Numbered from the stretch's first letter, positions 9,060-18,637 are shown. The stretch: DNA of 64,000 bases from Lachnobacterium bovis DSM 14045 (GCF_900107245.1 NZ_FNPG01000007.1:62001-126000); one strand, 5' to 3'. Notes: generated from the sequence alone by a model not told the origin. Translations and numbers: made by a program.

Positions 9060-9422
9060 ATGGATGAGAGAATACTAAATAAGAAAAAAATTGATAAAAA
9101 AAAAATACAATCAAAAAAAGTACAATCTTCAAAGGAGGTTGATGTTTCAGATAAGAAAAAAGAAAAAACAGCTGTAGCCCTAGCATATGAGCCTGGCGAT
9201 AAAGCACCAAAGATTTTGGCTACAGGCAAGGGAAATCTAGCTGATAAAATTATTGAAACAGCTAAAGAAAATGAGGTACCGTTGTATAAGGATAATAAGT
9301 TGGCTGACACTTTATCTAAACTTGAGATTGGCGATGTTATTCCTCCAGAATTGTATGAGATTGTAGCTGAAATTCTTGTTTTTGTAGATGATATGGATAA
9401 GTTAAAAGCAAAAATAGCTTAA
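9060..9422 (+). CDS. ylqH: YlqH: FlhB C-terminal-domain-like protein
   Basis: 120 residues. After a Lys-rich leader of about 40 residues comes AVALAYEPGDKAPKILATGK, KIIETAKENEVPLYKDNKLA and a DVIPPELYEIVAEILVFV helix. This is the soluble export-switch domain of FlhB/YscU proteins without the membrane part. The autocleavage motif NPTH that normally precedes AVAL is absent (here KKEKTAVAL). Start ATG 9060 is 7 nt after GAGGG; a GTG at 9054 overlapping the previous stop is an alternative. It probably works with the FliK-like protein just upstream. Confidence 0.85.
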   Translation: MDERILNKKKIDKKKIQSKKVQSSKEVDVSDKKKEKTAVALAYEPGDKAPKILATGKGNLADKIIETAKENEVPLYKDNKLADTLSKLEIGDVIPPELYEIVAEILVFVDDMDKLKAKIA

Positions 9423-9589
9423 CTATAATTAGATAAAAAATTTTAATAAATGTATTGCATTGTATTGGAAAATGAAATAGAATATATAAATAGATGAATT
9501 CAAATAAAAAAGTGGACAGAAATAGAATTCGAATGTAAAATATAATTTGTATGTTTTTTTCAGTTTTTCATTTTTTAAGAATATAAAAG

Positions 9590-9967
9590 ATGAAATACAA
9601 TATTAATAAAAGAAATAATAAATACAACAAACGTAAAGTTGGGCAGGAACGCGAGAAGCAGGCGGCTGTTTTTTTAGAAAAGAATGGCTATCATATTATT
9701 ACGTTTAATTATCGTAATAGAATTGGCGAGATTGATATTATTGCTAGAGATAAAGAAAGTATAGTCTTTGTGGAAGTAAAATATAGAAGTAGCGCCAGAT
9801 ATGGTTGGCCGGAGGAAGCGGTCGATTATAAAAAACAAAAAAACATAATTGCTGTTGCTAATTATTTTATAATGAGTAACAATCTTGTTGATGTGCCAAT
9901 GAGATTTGATGTTGTTTCTATTTTAAATAACAAGATAGAGCATATTCAAAATGCGTTTGGAGTATGA
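9590..9967 (+). CDS. yraN: YraN family (UPF0102) nuclease-fold protein
   Basis: 125 residues with the restriction-endonuclease-like core GEIDIIARDKESIVFVEVKYR, including the Asp...Glu-x-Lys pattern of that fold, and the conserved GQEREKQAAVFLEKNGYHII start. The family's role is not settled; it is widely conserved, often near rnhB as here. The first 15 residues are Asn/Lys-rich and the ribosome-binding site is weak, so the start could be slightly further in. Confidence 0.9.
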   Translation: MKYNINKRNNKYNKRKVGQEREKQAAVFLEKNGYHIITFNYRNRIGEIDIIARDKESIVFVEVKYRSSARYGWPEEAVDYKKQKNIIAVANYFIMSNNLVDVPMRFDVVSILNNKIEHIQNAFGV

Positions 9968-9999
9968 AATAATATGTAAAGGTGATTTGAATATTAGAA

Positions 10000-10875
10000 A
10001 TGGACTTGAAGTATAAGAATAATCAAAAAGTTTTTAATTTAGTAAATTACACAATTGAAAACGATAAAACAAATAATAATAAGATAGTATTACCATTACT
10101 AAAATTTACTAAAATTGATGAAACAGGTATAGTAAATCATTGTTTTACAACTCGAGAAGGTGGAGTGAGTAAAGAACATTTATCATCATTAAATCTAAGT
10201 TTTACCAGAGGAGATGATCCTGAAAATGTTCTTGAAAATTACAGACGTTTAGCGTGTGCTTTAGGGTGTACGTTAAATGATTTTGTTTTAACATCACAGA
10301 CACATACAACGAATGTATTAAAAGTTACAAAGAAAGATGCAGGAAATGGTGTTGTTAAAAAACTTCCATATGATAATATTGATGGGTTAATTACTGATGA
10401 GCCAGGACTTGTTTTGTCAACTTTTTATGCAGATTGTGTACCACTTTATTTTGTGGATTCAAAGAATAAAGCAATAGGATTAAGCCATTCAGGCTGGCGT
10501 GGAACAGTAAAAAGAATGGGTAAGGTGACTCTTGAGGCAATGGCAAGAGAATTCAATACAGACCCCCAAGATGTTGTTTGTGCTATTGGTCCATCAATTT
10601 GTCAGCAATGCTATGAAGTAAGTTTAGACGTGGCTGAAGAATTTATAAATGAGTTTGCTGGACATGAAGACGAGATAATAATTCAAAAGGAAAATGATAA
10701 ATGTTTACTTGATTTATGGAGAGCAAATGAAATAGTTTTAGAAGATGCTGGCGTGTTAAAAGAGAACATTGCAACAACTAATCTATGTACATGCTGCAAT
10801 TCGAAGTATTTATATTCACATAGAGCATCAAATGGAAAACGCGGTAATTTAGGCGCTTTTATGTATATAAAATAA
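10000..10875 (+). CDS. pgeF: PgeF/YfiH (laccase-domain) peptidoglycan editing factor
   Basis: Cytoplasmic multicopper-oxidoreductase-like fold; the E. coli member removes incorrect L-Ser-containing peptidoglycan precursors. Motifs: TTREGGVS, LTSQTHTTNVLKV, FYADCVPLYF, LSHSGWRGTVKRM, AIGPSICQQCYEV and the C-terminal NLCTCCNSKYLYSHRAS, which contribute the His and Cys metal ligands. The 291 residues include an N-terminal extension of about 30 residues over the usual start. The gene is monocistronic or loosely grouped with the M42 peptidase downstream (26 nt apart). Confidence 0.93.
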   Translation: MDLKYKNNQKVFNLVNYTIENDKTNNNKIVLPLLKFTKIDETGIVNHCFTTREGGVSKEHLSSLNLSFTRGDDPENVLENYRRLACALGCTLNDFVLTSQTHTTNVLKVTKKDAGNGVVKKLPYDNIDGLITDEPGLVLSTFYADCVPLYFVDSKNKAIGLSHSGWRGTVKRMGKVTLEAMAREFNTDPQDVVCAIGPSICQQCYEVSLDVAEEFINEFAGHEDEIIIQKENDKCLLDLWRANEIVLEDAGVLKENIATTNLCTCCNSKYLYSHRASNGKRGNLGAFMYIK

Positions 10876-10901
10876 TTTTGACATCTTTTTAGGAGGACGA
10901 A

Positions 10902-11939
10902 ATGGAGACAAAAGAATATATTGATTACATTATAGATGAATTAAAAAAAATTACAGCTATTGATAGTCCAACAGGTTTTACAAAAGAAGTAGCGGATTTT
11001 GTGGTAGGAGAGTATAAAAAATTAGGATACGATGCTAAACTTACCCAAAAAGGTGGAGTTTTTGTGGATCTAGGTGGCAAAGATAAAGAAGATGGATTGG
11101 TTTTAGCAGCCCATATTGATACGTTAGGCGGAATAGTTAAAGAAGTTAAATCAAATGGCCGTCTTAAATTATCTCCATTAGGAGGTATGAATGCCAATAA
11201 TGCTGAAGCTGAAAACGTAACAATTCATACTCGTTTTGATGGCGAATATACTGGAACTTTACAGCTTACTAATGCATCAGTTCATGTTAATGGAGAGTAT
11301 GATGATACTAAGCGTACATGGGATGTAATGGAAGTTGTTATTGATGAGGATACAAAAAGTAAAGAAGATACAGATAAGCTTGGTATAATGGTTGGTGATT
11401 TTATTTGCTTTAATCCACGTACAACAATTACTAAATCAGGTTATATTAAAAGTAGATTTTTAGATGATAAACTAAGTGTTGGTATATTATTAGGTTATGC
11501 TAAATATTTAAAAGATAATAAAATTACACCATCAAGAAGAATATATAATCATATAACAGTCTATGAAGAAGTTGGACATGGTGGAGCTGCATCAATTCCT
11601 GAAGGTGTAACAGAAATGATTTCTGTTGATATGGGATGTGTAGGTGAAGGCTTGAATTGTACAGAAAAACAGGTTTCAATCTGTGCAAAAGATTCAAGAG
11701 GACCATACAATTATGATGTTGTAACAAAAATGATTAAAATTTCAAAAGAAAATAATATTGATTTTGCAGTCGATATTTATCCTTTTTATGGCTCTGATGT
11801 AGATGTTGCCTTAAGCGCTGGATATGATATAAAACATGGTTTGATTGGAGCTGGAGTATATGCATCTCATGGTTATGAGAGAAGTCATATTGATGGAGTA
11901 ACAAACACATTTAGATTATTAATTGAATATTGTAAATAA
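10902..11939 (+). CDS. M42-family metallo-aminopeptidase
   Basis: Di-zinc aminopeptidase of the glutamyl aminopeptidase/PepA-FrvX group, acting on cytosolic peptides. Visible ligands and motifs: LAAHIDTLGGIVKE (first His-x-Asp), RFLDDKLSVG (bridging Asp), VYEEVGHGGAA (Glu-Glu base and ligand), SVDMGCVGEG (Asp) and the C-terminal GVYASHGYERSHID (last His). 345 residues, normal. The ATG follows TTTTTAGGAGGACGAA. Substrate preference cannot be read from sequence. Confidence 0.93.
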   Translation: METKEYIDYIIDELKKITAIDSPTGFTKEVADFVVGEYKKLGYDAKLTQKGGVFVDLGGKDKEDGLVLAAHIDTLGGIVKEVKSNGRLKLSPLGGMNANNAEAENVTIHTRFDGEYTGTLQLTNASVHVNGEYDDTKRTWDVMEVVIDEDTKSKEDTDKLGIMVGDFICFNPRTTITKSGYIKSRFLDDKLSVGILLGYAKYLKDNKITPSRRIYNHITVYEEVGHGGAASIPEGVTEMISVDMGCVGEGLNCTEKQVSICAKDSRGPYNYDVVTKMIKISKENNIDFAVDIYPFYGSDVDVALSAGYDIKHGLIGAGVYASHGYERSHIDGVTNTFRLLIEYCK

Positions 11940-12001
11940 ATATTTAATTGCAAATAAATATTTGATTTTAATATCGAAATTTAGATAGGAGAATATAAAT
12001 T

Positions 12002-13327
12002 ATGAGTAAACCAATAGTAGCGATAGTAGGAAGACCAAACGTTGGTAAATCTACATTGTTTAATACTTTAGCAGGAGAAAGAATTTCTATTGTTAAAGAT
12101 ACACCAGGTGTTACAAGGGATAGAATTTATGCAGAAGTAAGCTGGTTGGATAAAAATTTTACAATGATTGATACGGGTGGTATTGAACCAGAAAGTAAAG
12201 ATATAATTTTATCACAGATGAGAGAACAGGCACAGATAGCAATCGATACTGCTGATGTAATTATGTTTATTGTAGATGTGAGACAAGGATTACAGGATGC
12301 TGACTCAAAGGTTGCTGATATGCTTAGAAGATCAAAAAAACCAGTTGTTTTAGTTGTTAACAAGGTTGATGATTTTAATAAGATGATGGCAGATGTATAT
12401 GAATTTTATAATTTAGGTATAGGCGATCCACATCCAGTTTCTGCATCAGGTAAGTTAGGCTTAGGTGATATGTTGGATGAAGTTATTTCTCATTTTCCTG
12501 AAGGAGCAGGAGAAGAAGAGGAAGATGATAGACCAAAGATTGCAGTTATTGGTAAACCAAACGTTGGTAAATCATCACTTATTAATAAATTATCGAATGA
12601 AGATAGATCAATCGTTTCTAATATAGCCGGTACAACAAGAGATTCAATTGATACTAATGTTAGATATAATAAAAAAGATTATCTTTTTGTTGATACAGCA
12701 GGTATTAGAAGAAAAAGTAAAGTTAAAGAGGATATCGAGAGATATAGTATAATTCGTGCAGTTGCAGCGGTTGAAAAAGCCGATGTTGTTGTGATTATGA
12801 TTGATGCAACAGAAGGTGTAACTGAGCAAGATGCTAAGATTGCAGGTATTGCGCATGATAGAGGAAAAGGTATTATTATCGCTGTTAATAAATGGGATGC
12901 CATTGAAAAAGATAATAAGACAATGAAAAAACATACAGAAGAGATTAGAGATGTATTAAGCTTTATGCCTTATGCAGAAATTTTATTTATTTCTGTAAAA
13001 TCAGGACAAAGATTAAATAAATTATTTGAACTTATTGATGTCGTTATGGAGAATAATGCTATGAGAGTTCAAACAGGTGTGTTAAATGAAATCGTAACAG
13101 AAGCAGTTGCAATGCAGCAGCCACCAACAGATAAGGGTAAACGTTTGAAAATATTCTATGTTACTCAGGTTGCAGTTAAACCACCAACATTTGTTATCTT
13201 TGTTAATGATAGAAACTTGATGCATTTCTCATATACAAGATATTTGGAAAACCGTATAAGAGATACATTTGGCTTCCAGGGAACAGCTTTAAAATTCATA
13301 ATTAGAGAGAGAAAGGAAGGAAAATAA
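12002..13327 (+). CDS. der: Ribosome biogenesis GTPase Der (EngA)
   Basis: Tandem-GTPase protein essential for 50S maturation. First G domain: GRPNVGKST near residues 8-16, DTGGIE, NKVD. Second G domain after an acidic linker ([10 protein letters not shown]): [26 protein letters not shown]-terminal KH-like domain follows (about 350-441, ending [17 protein letters not shown]). Its stop overlaps the plsY start by one base, giving coupled translation of ribosome-assembly and phospholipid genes, a common Clostridia linkage. Confidence 0.98.
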   Translation: MSKPIVAIVGRPNVGKSTLFNTLAGERISIVKDTPGVTRDRIYAEVSWLDKNFTMIDTGGIEPESKDIILSQMREQAQIAIDTADVIMFIVDVRQGLQDADSKVADMLRRSKKPVVLVVNKVDDFNKMMADVYEFYNLGIGDPHPVSASGKLGLGDMLDEVISHFPEGAGEEEEDDRPKIAVIGKPNVGKSSLINKLSNEDRSIVSNIAGTTRDSIDTNVRYNKKDYLFVDTAGIRRKSKVKEDIERYSIIRAVAAVEKADVVVIMIDATEGVTEQDAKIAGIAHDRGKGIIIAVNKWDAIEKDNKTMKKHTEEIRDVLSFMPYAEILFISVKSGQRLNKLFELIDVVMENNAMRVQTGVLNEIVTEAVAMQQPPTDKGKRLKIFYVTQVAVKPPTFVIFVNDRNLMHFSYTRYLENRIRDTFGFQGTALKFIIRERKEGK

Positions 13328-13980
13328 TGATTTTCGCACGATTAATAGCTCTATTAGTTGGTTATTTATTCGGAAATTTTCAAACAGGGTATCTTTATGG
13401 AAAAAGCAAAGGCATTGACATTAGAAAACATGGAAGTGGAAATGCTGGAACTACAAACACGTTAAGAACATTAGGAGTAAAAGCGGGTTTAATTACTTTT
13501 TTGGGCGATTGTTTTAAAGCAGTTTTTGCAATTTTAATCATAAAATATATTTTTAGAAATCAGTTTACTGATTCGATTAAAATATTAGAAATGTATGCTG
13601 GATTTGGAACTGTTTTAGGACACAATTTTCCATTTTATCTTGGATTTAAAGGTGGAAAGGGAATTGCGTGCACTGCCGGAGTTATTCTTGCAGTATGTCC
13701 ACTAGCGACTATTATATGCTTAATAGTTTTTATATCTATTGTTGCAATAACAAGATATGTTTCATTAGGTTCAATTATTATGATTTCAGTTTTCTTGATT
13801 CAAGTGGTAGTATTTAATCATTTAGGAATGCTAGGAATAGATAGTAGCAGATTCAGCCTTGAATTTGAGTTTGACATTATAGCGGCATGTTTTACATGTA
13901 TGGGAATTTGGAGACATAAAGCAAATATTATAAGATTATTAAGTGGCAACGAGAATAAATTCGCAATGAGTAAAAAATAA
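13327..13980 (+). CDS. plsY: Acyl-phosphate:glycerol-3-phosphate acyltransferase PlsY
   Basis: Integral membrane enzyme that makes lysophosphatidic acid, the first acylation of phospholipid synthesis. Multi-span protein with the conserved loops GSGNAGTTNTLRTLG (about 37-51), GHNFPFYLGFKGGKGIACTAG (glycine-rich active-site loop) and GIWRHKANIIRLLSGNENK. 217 residues. It is followed 44 nt later by gpsA, which supplies its glycerol-3-phosphate substrate. Confidence 0.97.
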   Translation: MIFARLIALLVGYLFGNFQTGYLYGKSKGIDIRKHGSGNAGTTNTLRTLGVKAGLITFLGDCFKAVFAILIIKYIFRNQFTDSIKILEMYAGFGTVLGHNFPFYLGFKGGKGIACTAGVILAVCPLATIICLIVFISIVAITRYVSLGSIIMISVFLIQVVVFNHLGMLGIDSSRFSLEFEFDIIAACFTCMGIWRHKANIIRLLSGNENKFAMSKK

Positions 13981-14024
13981 TAACTTAATTATTCAAAATT
14001 ATTAAAGTTAGGAGTAATAAAATA

Positions 14025-15038
14025 ATGAGAAAAATAGGTGTTATAGGAGCAGGAAGCTGGGGCATTGCATTGTCAAAAGTCCTTGCAGATAATGGTCATG
14101 ATATTGTAGTATGGTCAATTGTGGAAGACGAAATCAAGATGTTAAAAGAAAAAAAAGAACATGTTGATAAGCTACCAGGTGTTAAATTGCCAGATAGCAT
14201 CAAATATACAACTAGTATTCAAGAGGCTATTGATGAAAAAGAAATCATTATTTTAGCGGTTCCATCTGTATTTACAAGAAGCACTGCTAAGACAATGGCT
14301 CCATATGTTAAAAAAGGACAAATTGTAGTATGTGTAGCAAAAGGAATTGAAGATAAAACTCTTAAAACATTAGCTGAAATTGTTACTGAGGAGATTCCAG
14401 TTGCACAGGTTGCAGTAATGTGTGGACCATCTCATGCAGAGGAAGTTGGAGCAGGTCTCCCAACAACATTGGTTGCAGGTGCTAAAGAAAAAGTGATAGC
14501 AGAGACTATTCAGGATACATTTATGAATGAGGTTTTCAGAGTTTATACTAGTCCAGATATTTTAGGAATGGAATTAGGTGGCTCATTAAAAAATGTAATT
14601 GCTCTTGCAGCAGGTATGGCAGATGGATTAGGTTATGGAGATAACACAAAAGCAGCACTTATTACAAGAGGAATAGCAGAAATCAGTAGATTAGCTTCTA
14701 AAATGGGTGCCAATATGGAAACACTATATGGTTTAACAGGTATTGGTGATTTGATTGTTACATGCGAAAGCAAGCATAGTAGAAATAGAAAAGCGGGCAT
14801 GTTGATTGGTCAAGGATATACAATGGATGAAGCTACTAAAGAAGTAAAAATGGTAGTAGAAGGTATTTTCTCTGCAAAAGCAGCTTTAGCTTTAGGAAAA
14901 AAATATGATGTTGAGCTTCCTATTATCAAAGAAGTAAATAAAGTATTATTTGAAGATAAGAAAGCAAAAGATGCGGTTACGGATTTGATGTTAAGAGATA
15001 AAAGAAGTGAAAACAGCGTTTTAGAATGGGAGAAATAA
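14025..15038 (+). CDS. gpsA: Glycerol-3-phosphate dehydrogenase [NAD(P)+]
   Basis: Reduces dihydroxyacetone phosphate to sn-glycerol-3-phosphate for phospholipids. N-terminal Rossmann motif [14 protein letters not shown]; then [43 protein letters not shown], the catalytic-Lys region [32 protein letters not shown] and [21 protein letters not shown]. 337 residues, normal. It acts directly upstream of PlsY biochemically and is adjacent to it. Confidence 0.98.
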   Translation: MRKIGVIGAGSWGIALSKVLADNGHDIVVWSIVEDEIKMLKEKKEHVDKLPGVKLPDSIKYTTSIQEAIDEKEIIILAVPSVFTRSTAKTMAPYVKKGQIVVCVAKGIEDKTLKTLAEIVTEEIPVAQVAVMCGPSHAEEVGAGLPTTLVAGAKEKVIAETIQDTFMNEVFRVYTSPDILGMELGGSLKNVIALAAGMADGLGYGDNTKAALITRGIAEISRLASKMGANMETLYGLTGIGDLIVTCESKHSRNRKAGMLIGQGYTMDEATKEVKMVVEGIFSAKAALALGKKYDVELPIIKEVNKVLFEDKKAKDAVTDLMLRDKRSENSVLEWEK

Positions 15039-15039
15039 A

Positions 15040-15474
15040 GTGGAGAAAATATTAATAAAATATTTTTCGGAAGAAATAGAAAAATTAACTTACATTGAGG
15101 GAAAATCTGATTGGATTGATCTTAGAGTTTCTGAAGAAGTTGAGTTAAAAAAAGGTGATTTTAAATTAATTCCATTAGGTGTTGCTATGAAATTGCCAGA
15201 TGGATATGAGGCACATTTAGTACCAAGAAGTTCAACATTTAAGAATTTTGGCTTAATTCAAACAAATAGTATGGGTGTGATTGATGGCTCATATTGTGGA
15301 GATAATGATATGTGGAGAATGCCAGTATTGGCAACTAGAGATGTTGTTTTACATGTAAATGATAGAATTTGTCAATTTAGAATTGTTCAAAATCAACCTC
15401 AGATTGTTTTTGAACAGACAGAACACCTATCAGACCAAGATAGAGGCGGTTTTGGAAGTACTGGCATCAAATAA
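15040..15474 (+). CDS. dut: dUTP diphosphatase (dUTPase)
   Basis: Hydrolyses dUTP to dUMP and pyrophosphate, protecting DNA from uracil and feeding dTMP synthesis. The five trimeric-dUTPase motifs appear in order: I (SDWIDLRV), II ([10 protein letters not shown]), III ([18 protein letters not shown]-x-x-Y retained), IV (ICQFRIV) and V (DRGGFGSTG) at the very C-terminus. 144 residues. The GTG start lies one base after the gpsA stop, with GGGAG inside the end of gpsA as ribosome-binding site. Motif III is longer than the textbook form. Confidence 0.9.
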   Translation: MEKILIKYFSEEIEKLTYIEGKSDWIDLRVSEEVELKKGDFKLIPLGVAMKLPDGYEAHLVPRSSTFKNFGLIQTNSMGVIDGSYCGDNDMWRMPVLATRDVVLHVNDRICQFRIVQNQPQIVFEQTEHLSDQDRGGFGSTGIK

Positions 15475-15529
15475 TAATATTTATTAAGTTTTTGTATGCA
15501 TCTAATTTGCTAAATAATTTAAAAAATAA

Positions 15530-15558
15530 TTGAATATTCAGACAAATGTAGTTATAAT
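15530..15558 (+). promoter_or_regulatory. Promoter of the phosphoribosyltransferase-like gene
   Basis: TTGAAT at 15530-15535, 17-nt spacer, TATAAT at 15553-15558. It drives a leader of about 115 nt that contains a terminator-type hairpin just before the ribosome-binding site. Confidence 0.7.
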
Positions 15559-15640
15559 TAAAATATAGAATACATATGATATTGCTACAATGAAAGCATC
15601 TTGAGAAAGTCTATTAAAGTTATACTATAAAAATATAAAA

Positions 15641-15667
15641 GCTTGCATTTTTATGCAAGCTTTTTTG
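15641..15667 (+). terminator. Terminator or attenuator hairpin before the gene at 15681
   Basis: Stem GCTTGCAT / ATGCAAGC with loop TTTT, preceded by AAAA and followed by TTTTTT. It lies downstream of a good promoter and only 14 nt before the next start codon, so it either ends the der-dut operon or conditionally stops transcription of the following gene. Confidence 0.8.
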
Positions 15668-15680
15668 GAAGGAGCATACT

Positions 15681-16355
15681 ATGGAAACAGAAAAAAAAGA
15701 AAGAATGGAAGATCGCATGGTTAAGTTTTATTCAAAAGAGAGCAATAAACTTGCACTTCATGCAATTCCAGGACATTTTGCAACAAGTACAGCTCATATC
15801 AATTATTATGTAGATGTAACAAGTATTAAGACAAGAGCGAATGAAGCAATGGAAGCAGCGAAGCTTTTTTATTCAAAAATTAATACAAGTGTTTATATTG
15901 ATACAATTATTTGTATGGATGGAACAGAGGTTATTGGAGCTTTTTTGAGTCAAGAATTAGAATCAAGACATTTTTTATCAACAAATTTACATCAAACGCA
16001 TTATATAATTACCCCTGAGTATAATTCTAATAATCAAATGATTTTTAGGGACAATAATAAGGGTGCAATAGAAAACAAGCATGTTGTGTTGCTTTTTGCA
16101 AATACGACAACAGGTGAAACTATAAAAAAATGTTTAGAATGTGTTAGATATTATGGCGGAATTGTAGAAAATATAATGTCAGTATTTGGAATTATAAAAC
16201 AGGTTGAAGGAATACCTGTTGAATCATTATTTGATGCTGATGATGTGCCAGGTTATGCATATTATCCAGCGTATCCTGCAGATGCGTGTCCATTTTGTAA
16301 GAAAAAAATTAAAATTGATGCAATGGTTAATGGATTTGGATATTCCAAATTATAA
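15681..16355 (+). CDS. Orotate phosphoribosyltransferase-like protein
   Basis: 224 residues. The sequence resembles type I phosphoribosyltransferase folds: a YIDTIICMDGTEVIGAFLSQ strand-loop and HVVLLFANTTTGETIKKCLECVRYYGGIV, where the usual acidic PRPP-binding DDxxTTG-type loop is replaced by LLFANTTTGET. A short Cys-containing tail (ACPFCKKKIKIDAMVNGFGYSKL) suggests a metal knuckle half-site. The missing acidic pair may mean altered activity or a regulatory role. Start ATG is preceded by GGAAGGAGC. Substrate assignment is uncertain. Confidence 0.6.
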   Translation: METEKKERMEDRMVKFYSKESNKLALHAIPGHFATSTAHINYYVDVTSIKTRANEAMEAAKLFYSKINTSVYIDTIICMDGTEVIGAFLSQELESRHFLSTNLHQTHYIITPEYNSNNQMIFRDNNKGAIENKHVVLLFANTTTGETIKKCLECVRYYGGIVENIMSVFGIIKQVEGIPVESLFDADDVPGYAYYPAYPADACPFCKKKIKIDAMVNGFGYSKL

Positions 16356-16651
16356 CCAAGTGGTTTTGAATACTACATGTAAAAGAAAAGAAAACTATTA
16401 TTTGTTGATACGATTAAAATAAAATTTGTAATCAATTACTTTTATCTCAGTTCTAATACATAAACACGCAAAAATGGGCAAAAATTCTTTTTTTTTTCGA
16501 TGTTTTATGTTATACTGAAAAAGTGTTATTTTACAATAATGGAAACTAAATGCAAATGACACATTATCCAAAGAGCAAAAATGATGGATAAAACATTGGA
16601 AATAATAAATTGAAACTTAGTAAAAATAGTGATAGGCGAGATGGAGGAAGA

Positions 16652-17518
16652 ATGAGTAAAGTAGTTGTTGTTACAGATAGTAGTTGTGCGTTTACACAAG
16701 AAGAAGCTAAGAAAATTGGCGTTGAAATTGTACCATTACCATTTTATATTAATGGTGAAATAAAATACGAAGATGTGGATTTGACACAAGACGATTTTTA
16801 TAAGAAATTACAAGAAGGTGTTGAGTTAAAAACATCTATGCCATTGTTAGGTGATGTTACAGACAAGTGGGATGAGTTACTTGAAAAGTATGATGAGGTT
16901 GTATATATTCCTTTATCAGCAGGATTAAGTAGTTCATGCGAAACAGCGATAATGTTATCACAAGATTATGATGGTAAAGTTCAGGTAGTAAATAATAAAC
17001 GAGTATCAGTTACTTTAAAAAGATCAATTTATGATGCAGTTGAATTAGCAGAACAAGGCAAAAACGCTGCAGAAATTAAAGAAATTCTTGAAAAAACAGC
17101 TCATGATTCGGCAATATATATCATGGTTGACACATTATCCTATTTAAAAAAGGGTGGACGTATCACAGCAGCTGCAGCAGCAATTGGAACATTACTAAAG
17201 ATTAAACCAGTTTTACAGATTCAGGGTGATAAATTAGATGCTTTTTCTAAAGCACGTACAGTTAAACAGGCTAAATCTACAATGATTAAAGCAATTAAAG
17301 ATGATTTTGAAAAGAAATATAATGATCCTGAAGGAAAAAATATGTATATTCAGGTAGCATATTCACATAATCTAGAGGATGCTTTGGCTTTTAAAGAAGA
17401 AGTAGAAAATGCATTTCCTGGAATAGAAGTGAAAATGGATCCACTATCATTGTGTATAGCTTGTCATATCGGACCAGGTTCTTTAGCTGTTGCTTATTCA
17501 AAAAAAGTAGAAGCATAA
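16652..17518 (+). CDS. DegV family fatty-acid-binding protein
   Basis: DegV proteins bind a fatty acid; in Firmicutes homologues (FakB) the bound acid is presented to FakA kinase. 288 residues with VVVTDSSCAFTQEEAKKIGV at the N-terminus, the ligand-loop region LKTSMPLLGD, PLSAGLSSSCETAIML, VDTLSYLKKGGRI and the C-terminal HIGPGSLAVAY. The ATG at 16652 follows GGAGGAAGA; the in-frame ATG-like start at 16610 would lack a ribosome-binding site. No fakA-like gene is adjacent. Confidence 0.92.
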   Translation: MSKVVVVTDSSCAFTQEEAKKIGVEIVPLPFYINGEIKYEDVDLTQDDFYKKLQEGVELKTSMPLLGDVTDKWDELLEKYDEVVYIPLSAGLSSSCETAIMLSQDYDGKVQVVNNKRVSVTLKRSIYDAVELAEQGKNAAEIKEILEKTAHDSAIYIMVDTLSYLKKGGRITAAAAAIGTLLKIKPVLQIQGDKLDAFSKARTVKQAKSTMIKAIKDDFEKKYNDPEGKNMYIQVAYSHNLEDALAFKEEVENAFPGIEVKMDPLSLCIACHIGPGSLAVAYSKKVEA

Positions 17519-17564
17519 AAAATCAAATGTAAATTAAAAATTTAAGAAGGTTATATTATTTTTT

Positions 17565-18464
17565 ATGGATATAAATTTAGAATATTATAAAATATTTTAT
17601 TATGTGGGAACGAAACAGAGTATTACTTTGGCAGCTGAGGAATTATCTATTTCGCAACCGGCTGTTAGTCAGGCAATAAAAAATATAGAGCAGGCATACG
17701 GATGCAAATTGTTTGCTAGGGTTCCTAAAGGGGTAAGATTTACGGCGGAAGGAGAAGTTTTGTTTTCCTACGTAAAAAAAGGATACGAAACTATACTTGC
17801 GGGTGATAAAAGGCTCAATGAAATGCTTAATTTGGAAAGTGGAGAGATTAGGATAGGTGCAAGTGATATGACTTTGAAATATTATATACTTTCCTATTTA
17901 GAAAAATTTCATGAGTTGCATCCTGAAATTAAGGTTACAGTTACTAATGCACCAACACCAGAGACAATTTCGTGTTTGTCAGATGGCGAAATCGATTTTG
18001 GTGTTGTAAGTACACCGTTTAACGATGCAAGTAATATAAAGAAGATACCTGTGAAAGAGATAAGAGATATTTTTGTAGCAGGAAACAGATTTAGTGATTT
18101 GAAGGGCAAAAAGATTTCGTATAAAGATTTAGAAAAAATGTCTACAATGTGTTTAGAAGGTCATACCTCAACGAGACAATATGTTACTTCATATTTGAAA
18201 AAATTTGGCGCTAAATTAAAGCCAGAATTTGAATTAGCCACAAGTGATATGTTAGTTCAATTTGCAAAACGTAATCTCGGAATTGCAAGTGTTGTAGAAG
18301 ATTTCGCAAAAGAAGAATTAGAAAATGGAGAACTTTTTGAACTTAAATTTGAAGAAGAAATTCCTAAACGTAAGTTTTGTATTGTATTAAATGAAAAATT
18401 ACCTATGTCAACTGCAGCCAAAGAACTGATATCAGCAATGTTAGATAATAATTATTTGAAATAA
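17565..18464 (+). CDS. LysR-family transcriptional regulator
   Basis: 299 residues, the standard LysR length. The winged helix-turn-helix is at about 1-62 (YYKIFYYVGTKQSITLAAEE, LSISQPAVSQAIKNIEQ, RVPKGVRFTAEGE). The effector domain follows, with GEIRIGASDMTLKYYILSYL and IDFGVVSTPF, similar to the CysL/CbbR subgroup. Target genes are not evident: its neighbours are degV upstream and purA downstream, all on the same strand rather than divergent. Confidence 0.93.
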   Translation: MDINLEYYKIFYYVGTKQSITLAAEELSISQPAVSQAIKNIEQAYGCKLFARVPKGVRFTAEGEVLFSYVKKGYETILAGDKRLNEMLNLESGEIRIGASDMTLKYYILSYLEKFHELHPEIKVTVTNAPTPETISCLSDGEIDFGVVSTPFNDASNIKKIPVKEIRDIFVAGNRFSDLKGKKISYKDLEKMSTMCLEGHTSTRQYVTSYLKKFGAKLKPEFELATSDMLVQFAKRNLGIASVVEDFAKEELENGELFELKFEEEIPKRKFCIVLNEKLPMSTAAKELISAMLDNNYLK

Positions 18465-18510
18465 ACTTTGGATATAAGCAGAGATTATTTACATTATAAA
18501 AAAACATAAT

Positions 18511-18539
18511 TTTACTTATGATATTTTTTGTTCTATAAT
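18511..18539 (+). promoter_or_regulatory. Promoter ahead of the purA leader
   Basis: TTTACT at 18511-18516, 17-nt spacer, TATAAT at 18534-18539. Transcription would begin near 18546, only a few bases before a hairpin with terminator shape. Confidence 0.6.
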
Positions 18540-18551
18540 CATTAAGTAAGG

Positions 18552-18588
18552 ACGGCGAGTTGTTTTTACACTTGCCGTTTTCTATTTT
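18552..18588 (+). terminator. Terminator-type hairpin between lysR-type gene and purA
   Basis: Stem ACGGCGAGT / ACTTGCCGT (one G-U pair), followed by TTTTCTATTTT. It may simply end the LysR gene, but its position right after a promoter also fits attenuation of purA. Confidence 0.8.
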
Positions 18589-18611
18589 AAAATTAAGTAG
18601 TTTGTTTGAAG

Positions 18612-18637
18612 ACACTGTTCGAAACACTTCACAGTGT
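18612..18637 (+). repeat. Inverted repeat just upstream of purA
   Basis: ACACTG at 18612-18617 and CAGTGT at 18632-18637, separated by 14 bases, located 12 nt before the purA ribosome-binding site. Possible operator or mRNA hairpin; no known box is recognised. Confidence 0.4.

Noticed and set aside
16204-16422. Open frame overlapping the end of the PRTase-like gene
   Set aside because: Out-of-frame overlap without ribosome-binding site or recognisable sequence.
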